Part shown: positions 56,417 through 63,761 of the stretch, in pieces | Position numbering within the stretch: the stretch's first letter is position 1 | How the letters are laid out: each line of letters begins with the position of its first letter | Origin: Rossellomorea aquimaris | Lineage (GTDB): Bacteria; Bacillota; Bacilli; Bacillales; Bacillaceae_B | DNA: 64,000 bases | Reading direction: 5' to 3' | NCBI RefSeq assembly: GCF_020172085.1 | Contig: NZ_JAIVAT010000003.1 | Location: 1,550,001-1,614,000 of the forward strand | Program-made: the position numbers and the translations under genes | Notes under the pieces: generated by a model | Told to the model about the DNA's origin: nothing | What the model saw: only the letters and a program-made list of their open reading frames with translations | Databases searched by the model: none

Positions 56417-58177
56417 ATGATTGAATTTTATTTTGTATCTTTTGTTGTTTTATTTATGCTCTCTTGCCTTGTCCTTGAAATGGGACGTCCTGAATTCATT
56501 ATTCCATTCACACTTCTTCTATTCATGATTACAGGGATTGTACCGGTTAAAGAAGCAATCAAAGGGTTTTCGAATGAAGGAATGCTCACTATAGGTCTTC
56601 TTTTTATTATCGCAGGAACCATTCAAAAGAGCGGATTAGTTGATATGCTCTTCCAAAGATTGTTGGAGAAATCATTTTCAACAAAACATGTATTAACTAG
56701 AATCCTCCCCCCTATTTCTCTACTCTCTGGTTTTATCAATAATACGCCTATTGTCATTGCATTCACTCCGATCATTAAGAAATGGTGTGAAGAAAACGGT
56801 TTGTCCCCTTCCAAATTCCTCATTCCTTTATCCTATGCAACCATTCTCGGAGGGACGATTACACTGATCGGTACATCTACAAATTTAGTCGTCCATGGAC
56901 TTCTGTTAGATAAAGGCTTAGAAGGATTTACATTTTTTGAACTTGCAAAGGTTGGGGTCCCCATTACCATATTAGGACTGCTATATCTAATTTTTTTAGG
57001 CCCTTATCTTCTTCCGGATCGGAAAAGCAATGCATTGCGAGAGGTTGAAAATCTCAGGAAGTTTACTGGAGAAGTATTAATCACAAAGGATTATCCTTAT
57101 CTTCATACAACTATAAAAGAAGCCAAGTTAAGGAGTTTAAAAGGAGTATTCCTTGTAAGTATCGTGAGGGATAACCAGACTATAGCCCCCGTTTCCGATG
57201 TAACCATTCTTAGAGAAGGTGATCGATTACTATTTTCTGGTGACATTACAACAATTACTGAACTACAACAAACAAAAGGACTTGAACTCCAAAGTTGTAT
57301 TGGAGATGATTTCCCTAAAAAACATAAATTAGTAGAAGCTGTCATTTCCCACCATTCTCCCCTGTTACACAAAAAAATCAATTCAACAAACTTTAGAAGC
57401 AGATATGATGCAGCAGTCATTGCTGTTCATAGGCAAGACCATCGACTAAGAACAAAAATAGGAGACATCATTATAAAACCTGGGGATATATTATTACTAG
57501 TTGTCGGCCAGGAGTTTAACAAAAGAATTCAGTCAAATGATTTCTATTTCACGTCTGAACATTCAAGGATTGTCCAATCAATTGAAGATGTACGGTCAGG
57601 TTGGTATGCCATTTTATTACTTGGTATGATGATTGCTTTAGTTACTATCGGTTTTATTCCAATGATATCGGCAATGTCGATTATGGTCATGCTTTTTATT
57701 TTCTTTAAGATGGTCAGCCCAAGAGAAATCAAAGATTTTATTCAATGGAATGTTCTTCTTATCATATCTAGTTCATTTGGCATTGGTTATGCATTGACCA
57801 ATTCAGGTGTTGCGTCCTTCATAGCTGATGTATTAATTAAATTGACCGCCCCCTTTGGTGTGTTCGCTGTCATCTTATCTGTTTACCTGCTAACAAATAT
57901 ATTTACAGAGTTGATGACTAACAGTGCAGCGGCTGTCTTGATGTTCCCTATCGTCATTGAATTAGCTTCTACCTTAAAAATCTCACCTACTCCATTGGCG
58001 GTTGTTGTGGCTATAGCAGCTTCGGCAAGTTTCGCTACACCGATTGGCTACCAGACAAACTTGATTGTTTACGGTCCCGGAGGTTACAGATTCATAGATT
58101 TCCTTAAGGCTGGTCTGCCATTGAATTTAATTACAATGGTTATCACTACTATGCTCATTTATATGTTTTGGATTTAG
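56417..58177 (+). CDS. SLC13/DASS-family sulfate permease with TrkA-C domains
   Basis: A 586-residue carrier. N- and C-terminal membrane halves (about helices 1-6 and 7-12) surround a cytoplasmic insert (about 205-385) with two TrkA-C-type domains, seen as GDRLLFSGDITTITEL and GDILLLVVGQEFNKR. SLC13 landmarks are SGFINNTPIVIAFTPI, GTSTNLVVHG, MTNSAAAVLMFP and TPIGYQTNLIVYG. Its place between sat and cysC makes sulfate the likely substrate. ATG 56417 follows AAAAGGAG, 23 bp after sat; a longer frame overlaps sat and is not used. Confidence 0.88.
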   Translation: MIEFYFVSFVVLFMLSCLVLEMGRPEFIIPFTLLLFMITGIVPVKEAIKGFSNEGMLTIGLLFIIAGTIQKSGLVDMLFQRLLEKSFSTKHVLTRILPPISLLSGFINNTPIVIAFTPIIKKWCEENGLSPSKFLIPLSYATILGGTITLIGTSTNLVVHGLLLDKGLEGFTFFELAKVGVPITILGLLYLIFLGPYLLPDRKSNALREVENLRKFTGEVLITKDYPYLHTTIKEAKLRSLKGVFLVSIVRDNQTIAPVSDVTILREGDRLLFSGDITTITELQQTKGLELQSCIGDDFPKKHKLVEAVISHHSPLLHKKINSTNFRSRYDAAVIAVHRQDHRLRTKIGDIIIKPGDILLLVVGQEFNKRIQSNDFYFTSEHSRIVQSIEDVRSGWYAILLLGMMIALVTIGFIPMISAMSIMVMLFIFFKMVSPREIKDFIQWNVLLIISSSFGIGYALTNSGVASFIADVLIKLTAPFGVFAVILSVYLLTNIFTELMTNSAAAVLMFPIVIELASTLKISPTPLAVVVAIAASASFATPIGYQTNLIVYGPGGYRFIDFLKAGLPLNLITMVITTMLIYMFWI

Positions 58178-58195
58178 TTATGGAAGGAGGTGAAT

Positions 58196-58795
58196 ATGTT
58201 GAGTAAAAAAAACATTATGTGGCATGAAGGGAAAGTGACAAAGCAACACAGAAATTCATTAAACCAACACAAAAGTGTCACACTCTGGTTTACAGGGTTA
58301 TCCGGCTCTGGAAAATCGACGATTTCAGTAGAACTTGAAAAATCATTGCATGAAATGGGGATCAAAACCTATAGACTGGATGGTGATAATATCCGACACG
58401 GTTTAAACAGTGATCTTGGTTTTACAGAGAAAGACAGATATGAGAATATTCGTAGAATCGGTGAGGTTTCTAAATTGATGGTAGATGCTGGACTCATAAC
58501 GCTAACAGCCTTTATTTCTCCATTCAGAAAGGATCGCAAATACGTAAGATCGCTGATGGAAGATGGAGAATTCGTTGAGGTATACATCCAAGCGAGTATT
58601 GAAGCTTGCGAAGAGCGAGACCCCAAAGGTCTCTATAAAAAAGCAAGAGACGGTAAAATCAAAGAATTTACTGGTATTGATTCACCTTATGAAGCTCCTG
58701 CTTCTCCGGAAATCCACATTGATACAGAAGCTTTGACAATTCAAGAATCAGTTGAGAAGATTCTTACCTATCTTAAAGACAAACAGTACCTCTGA
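58196..58795 (+). CDS. cysC: Adenylylsulfate kinase (APS kinase)
   Basis: Phosphorylates APS to PAPS, the universal sulfate donor for sulfotransferases. The P-loop GLSGSGKS is at residues 34-41, followed by [17 protein letters not shown] and the [16 protein letters not shown] lid region with APS contacts. ATG 58196 follows GAAGGAGG; the GTG two codons earlier is within the Shine-Dalgarno. It starts 18 bp after the permease stop. The length of 199 aa is typical. Confidence 0.95.
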   Translation: MLSKKNIMWHEGKVTKQHRNSLNQHKSVTLWFTGLSGSGKSTISVELEKSLHEMGIKTYRLDGDNIRHGLNSDLGFTEKDRYENIRRIGEVSKLMVDAGLITLTAFISPFRKDRKYVRSLMEDGEFVEVYIQASIEACEERDPKGLYKKARDGKIKEFTGIDSPYEAPASPEIHIDTEALTIQESVEKILTYLKDKQYL

Positions 58796-58901
58796 CATTT
58801 TCTAAAAAATTCTATCAAGCAAGCCATTTCTAATTCTCAATTGTTAACTGCATAAATAAATATATCAGGTTAACTATTACTTTACTAAAAGAGGTGAAAA
58901 A

Positions 58902-59669
58902 ATGTTAGATAAAGTTAAAAAAATTGCTATTAGTGCTGGAAATGAAATTCTGACCGTTTATAAAAAGGATTTCCACATTGAACTAAAAAATGATGAATCT
59001 CCTTTGACTACTGCCGATCGACTCTCCCAGAATTTCATTCAAAAAGAGTTATCTGCATATTGGGATGACATACCTATATTAAGTGAAGAGGGAACGTCCA
59101 TTCCCTACCATGAACGTTCCAAATGGGAAACATTTTGGCTGGTAGACCCTTTAGATGGTACTAAAGAATTCATAAAAAAAAATGATGAATTTACGGTAAA
59201 CATTGCCCTTATTCATAAAGGCCATCCTATACTAGGCGTCATTTATGCCCCTGCTTTAGACATTCTTTATTTTGCAAAGAAGAACAAAGGGGCATTCAAA
59301 CAAATAAGAGCACAGAGGTCTGTAGATCCCCCGGTACGCCTTCAAACTGATTCAGAAAGTAAACACAAAAGCGTTGTTATCAGTCGTTCACATATGTCAA
59401 AAGAAACAAATTCTTTTATCAGGGACCTTGAAAAAAGAGAAGGAGAACTAAAATTCTCTCCAATTGGAAGTTCCTTGAAGTTTTGTCTAGTTGCAGAAGG
59501 AGTGGCACATTATTATCCGCGACTTGCTCCAACTATGGAGTGGGATACTGCAGCAGGACAAATAATCGTAGAAGAGGCAGGAGGGTCTGTTTTGGTTCAT
59601 GAAACTAACTCAAAGCTTTTGTATAATAAAATTCACCTTACCAATCCACCTTTTGTTTGTGAATTTTAA
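58902..59669 (+). CDS. cysQ: 3'(2'),5'-bisphosphate nucleotidase
   Basis: Hydrolyses PAP, the inhibitory by-product released whenever a sulfotransferase uses PAPS, to AMP and phosphate. Inositol-monophosphatase fold, 255 aa. The metal-binding motifs are LSEEGTSIPY, WLVDPLDGTKEF and MEWDTAAGQIIVEEAGG. AAAGAGGTG precedes the ATG. The 106-bp gap after cysC has no terminator, so it is likely co-transcribed. Having PAP removal next to PAPS synthesis fits a role in sulfotransfer. Confidence 0.92.
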   Translation: MLDKVKKIAISAGNEILTVYKKDFHIELKNDESPLTTADRLSQNFIQKELSAYWDDIPILSEEGTSIPYHERSKWETFWLVDPLDGTKEFIKKNDEFTVNIALIHKGHPILGVIYAPALDILYFAKKNKGAFKQIRAQRSVDPPVRLQTDSESKHKSVVISRSHMSKETNSFIRDLEKREGELKFSPIGSSLKFCLVAEGVAHYYPRLAPTMEWDTAAGQIIVEEAGGSVLVHETNSKLLYNKIHLTNPPFVCEF

Positions 59670-59817
59670 AAGTTTCACATTACACTTTCATCTCTTTTAA
59701 AATTTGGAAATCACTCGTTTTCACATTTTATCTAATGGCCTCCTGGGAGAGGATATTACTTTTAACTCCTATTCTATTTTTTAAACAATTCAAAATGTGG
59801 TTCTATACAAACAACAA

Positions 59818-59850
59818 ACAAGGACAATGATTAATTGTCCTTGTCCTATT
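59818..59850 (+). terminator. Terminator of PAPS operon
   Basis: The perfect 11-bp stem ACAAGGACAAT/ATTGTCCTTGT with loop GATTA. T-rich CCTATTTCC follows. Confidence 0.75.
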
Positions 59851-59865
59851 TCCTGATAAGATACA

Positions 59866-59899
59866 TAAAACCCGTTAAGCTATAATTCAGACTTAACGG
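59866..59899 (-). terminator. galE terminator
   Basis: CCGTTAAG (59872-59879) and CTTAACGG (59892-59899) form an 8-bp stem, with GTTTTATG on the minus strand after it. Confidence 0.75.
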
Positions 59900-59913
59900 A
59901 TAATGAGAAACTA

Positions 59914-60906
59914 TTATTTATTATTTAATTCAAACCTCCAAGAGTCCTCGCACATTGATCGTATGCTACGATTAGCTCTCCAGCCAAGCTCACGGCTTGC
60001 TTTTGTTACATCAGCATAACAAGCAGCGATATCACCATGCCTGCGGCTAACTATTTCATACGGTATTTTAATGTTATTAGCTTCTTCAAAAGCTCTCACT
60101 AACTCTATGACACTTGTCCCTTTTCCTGTCCCCAAATTATAAACTTGAACACCTTCCTTCAAATATCTTAAGGCTGCCACATGTCCCTCTGCAAGGTCCA
60201 TTACATGTATATAGTCTCTTATTCCTGTTCCGTCAAATGTTGAGTAGTCATCTCCAAAAATTCTAAGTTTATCAAGTTTCCCAACTGCTACTTGAGTTAT
60301 ATAGGGCATTAAATTATTAGGGTTACCATTTGGTACCTCACCAATTAACCCACTTTCATGTGCTCCAACTGGGTTAAAATATCGGAGAATAGCAACTGAA
60401 AATCCTGGAATTTCTTTCGCTACATCGGTAAGAATTCTCTCGCTAATTACTTTTGATTCACCGTAAGGATTTGTGGTTGGCATTAGATTCATATTTTCGA
60501 AGAATGGAACTTGATTTTCACCATAGACTGTAGCTGAAGAACTAAAGACAAACCGTTTCACTCCATATTTTTCACATACTTTAGCAAGAATTATAGTACT
60601 TACAATGTTGTTATAATAATAGATAAGAGGAATTTTTTGTGATTCTCCGACAGCCTTTAGACCGGCGAAATGAATGATACCATCTATAGAATGCTTCTCA
60701 AAAAGTTCTTCCACATCATGTTCATTTGTCACATCAATCTTATAAAAAATTATTTCTTTATTGGTTATCTTCATAACTCTTTTTAAGGTTTCAATTTTAC
60801 TATTACAAAGATTATCTGCAACTATTACTGAATATCCAGCTTCCAATAAAGAAATACAGGTGTGTGATCCAATATAACCTGCACCTCCAGTAACGAGTAT
60901 ATTCAA
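59914..60906 (-). CDS. galE: UDP-glucose 4-epimerase
   Basis: Interconverts UDP-glucose and UDP-galactose (and often the N-acetyl forms), supplying donors for the galactosyltransferase-like enzymes around it. Short-chain dehydrogenase fold, 330 aa, with NAD-binding TGGAGYIGSHT at residues 6-16, catalytic FSSSATVYG and NPYGESK (Tyr-x-x-x-Lys), and C-terminal RRHGDIAACYAD. The AAGGAGG site is 17 bases before the ATG but well spaced to an in-frame TTG at 60912, so translation may start two codons earlier. Not linked to a galactose-catabolism operon here, which favours a glycan-building role. Confidence 0.93.
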   Translation of the reverse strand: MNILVTGGAGYIGSHTCISLLEAGYSVIVADNLCNSKIETLKRVMKITNKEIIFYKIDVTNEHDVEELFEKHSIDGIIHFAGLKAVGESQKIPLIYYYNNIVSTIILAKVCEKYGVKRFVFSSSATVYGENQVPFFENMNLMPTTNPYGESKVISERILTDVAKEIPGFSVAILRYFNPVGAHESGLIGEVPNGNPNNLMPYITQVAVGKLDKLRIFGDDYSTFDGTGIRDYIHVMDLAEGHVAALRYLKEGVQVYNLGTGKGTSVIELVRAFEEANNIKIPYEIVSRRHGDIAACYADVTKASRELGWRANRSIRSMCEDSWRFELNNK

Positions 60907-61146
60907 TACTCATTCTACCTCCTTCTTTGATAATGTAATTTTATTCATTAAATCCTATAATTGGTTGAGTCTTACCGAAATATGCGAGTTTCTTGGTTCC
61001 TACTATCCATTCTCTAAAAGCAAAAAGTGGTGACCTGAAAGAATACTTCTAGTTTCTTTTTTTCACACTCTAAAAACCTTTGTAACTACTTGAAAATGTA
61101 TAAAGAAATTAGTACATATCTTGCAGAATATTGTAAGCATATTGGG

Positions 61147-61155
61147 CATAAGGTA
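61147..61155 (+). promoter_or_regulatory. Sigma-K-like -10 upstream of GalT paralogue B
   Basis: CATAAGGTA matches CATANNNTA exactly, 39 bp before the ATG. No AC is seen at the ideal -35 position. Confidence 0.35.
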
Positions 61156-61193
61156 TATGAAGTGCTAACCATGAGTGTTTGAGGAGGGAGTAA

Positions 61194-61874
61194 ATGGATA
61201 AAGTATCACTACTTTTCCCATTTAAAACGGATAAGGGGCATAGGGAAAAAATTTTCGAATGGGTTCGAAAATATTATAAATATTACTTCCCCAACTTTGA
61301 ACAATGTATTGGTATTTCACGTAGTCAAGATTTTTCCAGAGCACAAGCGATTAATAATGCAGCTCAATCAGCCTCAGGTGAAATACTCATCATTCATGAC
61401 TGTGATATAATCTGTTCACCAAAATCCATAATGGACTCATTAGTATTAATTAGAAAAAAGCCCTGGGTCATTCCGTATTCCAAAGTATTTGACATGTCGA
61501 AGAGGGATACTGATTTTTTTATTAATTATCCTGCGAGATGGCCAGTGAAAGGCACTTACGAATACTCTGAAAGGTTAAACGGTAAGTTTCCTACTGTAGG
61601 TGGAGTAAATGTTATCAGTAAAATATCCTTTACTAAAGTTAAAGGATTTGATGAAAGATTTATTGGGTGGGGTGGGGAAGACGATGCATTCGCATATACG
61701 GTAGACCACCTATGCGGAAATCATTCAAGACTAGACTCTGAGATCATTCATTTATGGCACCCCCGTTCTGAGCCAGTTAACAATATGAATTATCAAAGAA
61801 ACTTACTTCTACTAAAAAGTTATCAGCAATGTAAAAATAATAATGATTTAATAAGAATATTATCGAAACGATGA
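61194..61874 (+). CDS. Beta-1,4-galactosyltransferase-like GT, paralogue B
   Basis: A 226-residue GT-A enzyme with DCD metal motif (69-71), GWGGEDDAF (158-166) and HLWHP in the C-terminal part. It is nearly collinear with the gene at 49709: both have FSRA(S)xAIN, DIICSP, FDERFIGWGGEDDAF and HLWHP. It lies next to galE, which can make UDP-galactose. GGAGGGAG precedes the ATG. A small T-rich hairpin follows the stop. The two paralogues could add successive or alternative galactose residues. Confidence 0.76.
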   Translation: MDKVSLLFPFKTDKGHREKIFEWVRKYYKYYFPNFEQCIGISRSQDFSRAQAINNAAQSASGEILIIHDCDIICSPKSIMDSLVLIRKKPWVIPYSKVFDMSKRDTDFFINYPARWPVKGTYEYSERLNGKFPTVGGVNVISKISFTKVKGFDERFIGWGGEDDAFAYTVDHLCGNHSRLDSEIIHLWHPRSEPVNNMNYQRNLLLLKSYQQCKNNNDLIRILSKR

Positions 61875-61915
61875 AATGAATATTGAGATTTGACTATTAG
61901 AAGAGAGTCATTTTT

Positions 61916-62407
61916 TTAAAATAACTCTCCTTGAGCAACCTTAACCTCTGAAACAGACCCTTCCGCTATTTTGTAACACTTTACCACAGCTCTTGACAGG
62001 CTAATTGAAATAATAAAGTAGTGGATTTCGGAATCAGGAGCAAATAAGATATCATCTTTTGAGGGAATAGCTATCCCATTTGGATGAGAATGATAAACCG
62101 CGATTAAATCTTCATTCCTTTTATTTATTTCGTTTACAATCTTACTTTCTTCATTTATATCAATGGCAAAAGTAAAAGGGCTTGGGTTTACATTAGTAGT
62201 TGGCCAAATTTTAGAACAAATATTATTTTTCCCTGAAATAAATCCACATGCTTCATTAGGTAGTTCTTTTTTACAACTCCTTATTAAATATTCCCTTAAC
62301 TCGTTTGAAAGAATGATTGAATCTTTAGGCGTTGCACCCACAGCCTTTAAATTTAAACTTCGTGCGCTTTGTTTCCATTTGTTTTCTTTGTTCTTTTTTA
62401 GTCCCAA
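61916..62407 (-). CDS. JAB/MPN (JAMM) metallopeptidase, start uncertain
   Basis: A protein of the Mov34/MPN/PAD-1 zinc-peptidase family. The JAMM motif is complete: Glu in NEACGF, then HSHPNGIAIPSKDD (His-x-His, Ser, Asp). Prokaryotic members cleave isopeptide or C-terminal peptide bonds, often near ThiS- or ubiquitin-like proteins; none is seen here. The reading frame is open from 62407 (TTG, no good Shine-Dalgarno). A GTG at 62341 is a possible alternative. The first part overlaps a 44-codon frame with a strong start (62325-62459). A one-base change in an A6 tract would join the two. Confidence 0.72.
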   Translation of the reverse strand: MGLKKNKENKWKQSARSLNLKAVGATPKDSIILSNELREYLIRSCKKELPNEACGFISGKNNICSKIWPTTNVNPSPFTFAIDINEESKIVNEINKRNEDLIAVYHSHPNGIAIPSKDDILFAPDSEIHYFIISISLSRAVVKCYKIAEGSVSEVKVAQGELF

Positions 62408-62459
62408 TGGGTGTGCTTTTTGACTGCTTGTATATTTTATTTAGATCTTTCGACTGCAT
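62325..62459 (-). CDS. Small basic 44-aa ORF overlapping JAMM gene
   Basis: Begins MQSKDLNKIYKQSK after GAAAGGGGGGAAG, an excellent initiation site 21 bp downstream of the coiled-coil gene, and ends FKGCGCNA. It overlaps the JAMM reading frame in a different frame over about 80 bases. It may be an independent small protein, a leader for coupled translation, or the true N-terminus of the JAMM gene with a one-base indel in a six-A run (near 62399). Confidence 0.5.
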   Translation of the reverse strand: MQSKDLNKIYKQSKSTPIGTKKEQRKQMETKRTKFKFKGCGCNA

Positions 62460-62479
62460 CTTCTTCCCCCCTTTCAATT

Positions 62480-63664
62480 TCATCGAATGTATTTATTCGG
62501 GTTAAAAATGGTTCTCTTTGATTCAGAAGACATAGGGATATTTCCATATTCTTCGAATTGGGTATTTACCTGAGGAGTTTGTTTCTTTTGTTGTTTCATT
62601 TTGTTATATAAGTCATTTTTTTTATTCGATTGGGATTTGAGATCTTGACGAAGTTTTACAAGTTCCTGTTCCAATTCGATTTCCCTTTGATTTTTTTCGC
62701 TTTGCTTCGCCTTATTTTGTTCATCAAATAAGTCCATCTGTCTTTCAAAATGTGATTCTCTTTGTTTGAAATCCTCAATTTGACTCTTCAATGCATGGAG
62801 TTCTTCCTCATAATGTTCCTCGATTTTTTTTAGCTCAGCATGCAAATCACTCGTTTTTTGTAAAAAATTTTGAGTGATTTCCTCTCTCGTATTGTCCATA
62901 TTCAATGTTTCCTTGACTTCATTAAATTTGGAGGAATAAGAGACTAATTGTTCTTCAATCAGATCAAGCTTTTTCAGAATTTCAGGATGATTATTTTCTT
63001 CTTTCCCCCATAGAAATTTCCACATTTTTGAATACCACCTTTCATTTTTACCCACCGTGTATTGTTTTCGTTGCTTCCTTAACCACTCAAGTTGTGTAGA
63101 GAAAGTATTTGAGTATTCCTCAACCTCAATAGACATATTACCCTTTGGAAAAAAGCACCTATTTGCTTCAACCAACAAAGATATTGCATCATTCTTAATT
63201 TTTTCGAGTAATGTTTTTTTGTGATTTTCAATGCTTTCATAAATTACTCTTATCTCAGGGATGGGAGAAGGAAATGTATGATCAGAAACTTCCCAAGAAT
63301 CCCCTTGAGAGTTGCCTTCATCAATATCATATCGGGTTGCTGTTGCTAAGCTGATCTCCTTCAAGTCATCTTGTAACGATTCTATTTTTAGTTCATTCTG
63401 CAACTGAATATTTAGCTCATGCTTCACTTTAAGATTTTGAAGTAAATATTCAATCTGTTCCGTCAACAACTGAATGGTATGATGATTCTCAGCAATTTCT
63501 AATTGATATACCTTATGCTTTGACCGTTCCCTGGACAATTCCTCTGACACTCTTCTTATCCTGTTTGAATAATGATTATAAAGCGACTCAAGCTCTTCAG
63601 AGATCAAATGAATATCTTTTAATACTCCCGGAATTTCTTGTGACTTACTCTCCTCCTCATTCAT
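62480..63664 (-). CDS. Coiled-coil protein (394 aa)
   Basis: A long helical protein with coiled coil over most of residues 5-120 and 240-370. A less regular centre contains YSKMWKFLWGKEEN (about 220-233), possibly a membrane- or protein-contact point. The C-terminus is Gln/Lys rich and ends NPNKYIR. No family was recognised. Start ATG 63664 (MNEEESKSQ) is about nine bases after GGAGGTG; two earlier in-frame starts overlap the site. A sigma-K-type -10 (63697-63705) with AC upstream is present. It parallels the 357-aa coiled-coil gene at 45051 in type and likely timing, though I see no strong sequence match. Confidence 0.65.
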   Translation of the reverse strand: MNEEESKSQEIPGVLKDIHLISEELESLYNHYSNRIRRVSEELSRERSKHKVYQLEIAENHHTIQLLTEQIEYLLQNLKVKHELNIQLQNELKIESLQDDLKEISLATATRYDIDEGNSQGDSWEVSDHTFPSPIPEIRVIYESIENHKKTLLEKIKNDAISLLVEANRCFFPKGNMSIEVEEYSNTFSTQLEWLRKQRKQYTVGKNERWYSKMWKFLWGKEENNHPEILKKLDLIEEQLVSYSSKFNEVKETLNMDNTREEITQNFLQKTSDLHAELKKIEEHYEEELHALKSQIEDFKQRESHFERQMDLFDEQNKAKQSEKNQREIELEQELVKLRQDLKSQSNKKNDLYNKMKQQKKQTPQVNTQFEEYGNIPMSSESKRTIFNPNKYIR

Positions 63665-63696
63665 CTTATTCATCACCTCCATTTAGTTTTTTTTAT

Positions 63697-63705
63697 TATC
63701 TTATG
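63697..63705 (-). promoter_or_regulatory. Sigma-K-type -10 upstream of coiled-coil gene 2
   Basis: CATAAGATA on the minus strand matches CATANNNTA exactly, with TTAACA about 15-16 bases upstream supplying mACm. Confidence 0.5.
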
Positions 63706-63723
63706 TAAGGTTTGTATACATGT

Positions 63724-63752
63724 TAAAAAAAAGGAGAGAGTTACCTCTCTCC
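63724..63752 (-). terminator. Terminator of the gene entering from the right
   Basis: The perfect 8-bp stem GGAGAGAG/CTCTCTCC (63733-63740, 63745-63752), loop TTAC, is followed by eight T on the minus strand. Confidence 0.85.
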
Positions 63753-63761
63753 CAGATTTAA

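Larger units (their letters stand above)
59670..59913. other. Convergent intergenic region cysQ-galE
   Basis: Holds the two terminators listed next and otherwise nothing recognised. Confidence 0.6.

Noticed and set aside
48580..59669. Interpretation of the sulfur genes as a phosphorothioate (Dnd/Ssp) DNA-modification system
   Set aside because: No cysteine desulfurase, DndC/SspD or DndE-like proteins; the transferases carry PAPS sulfotransferase motifs instead.
59914..60906. galE as part of a Leloir galactose-use operon
   Set aside because: No galK, galT or galactose carrier adjacent; neighbours are glycosyltransferase and PAPS genes.
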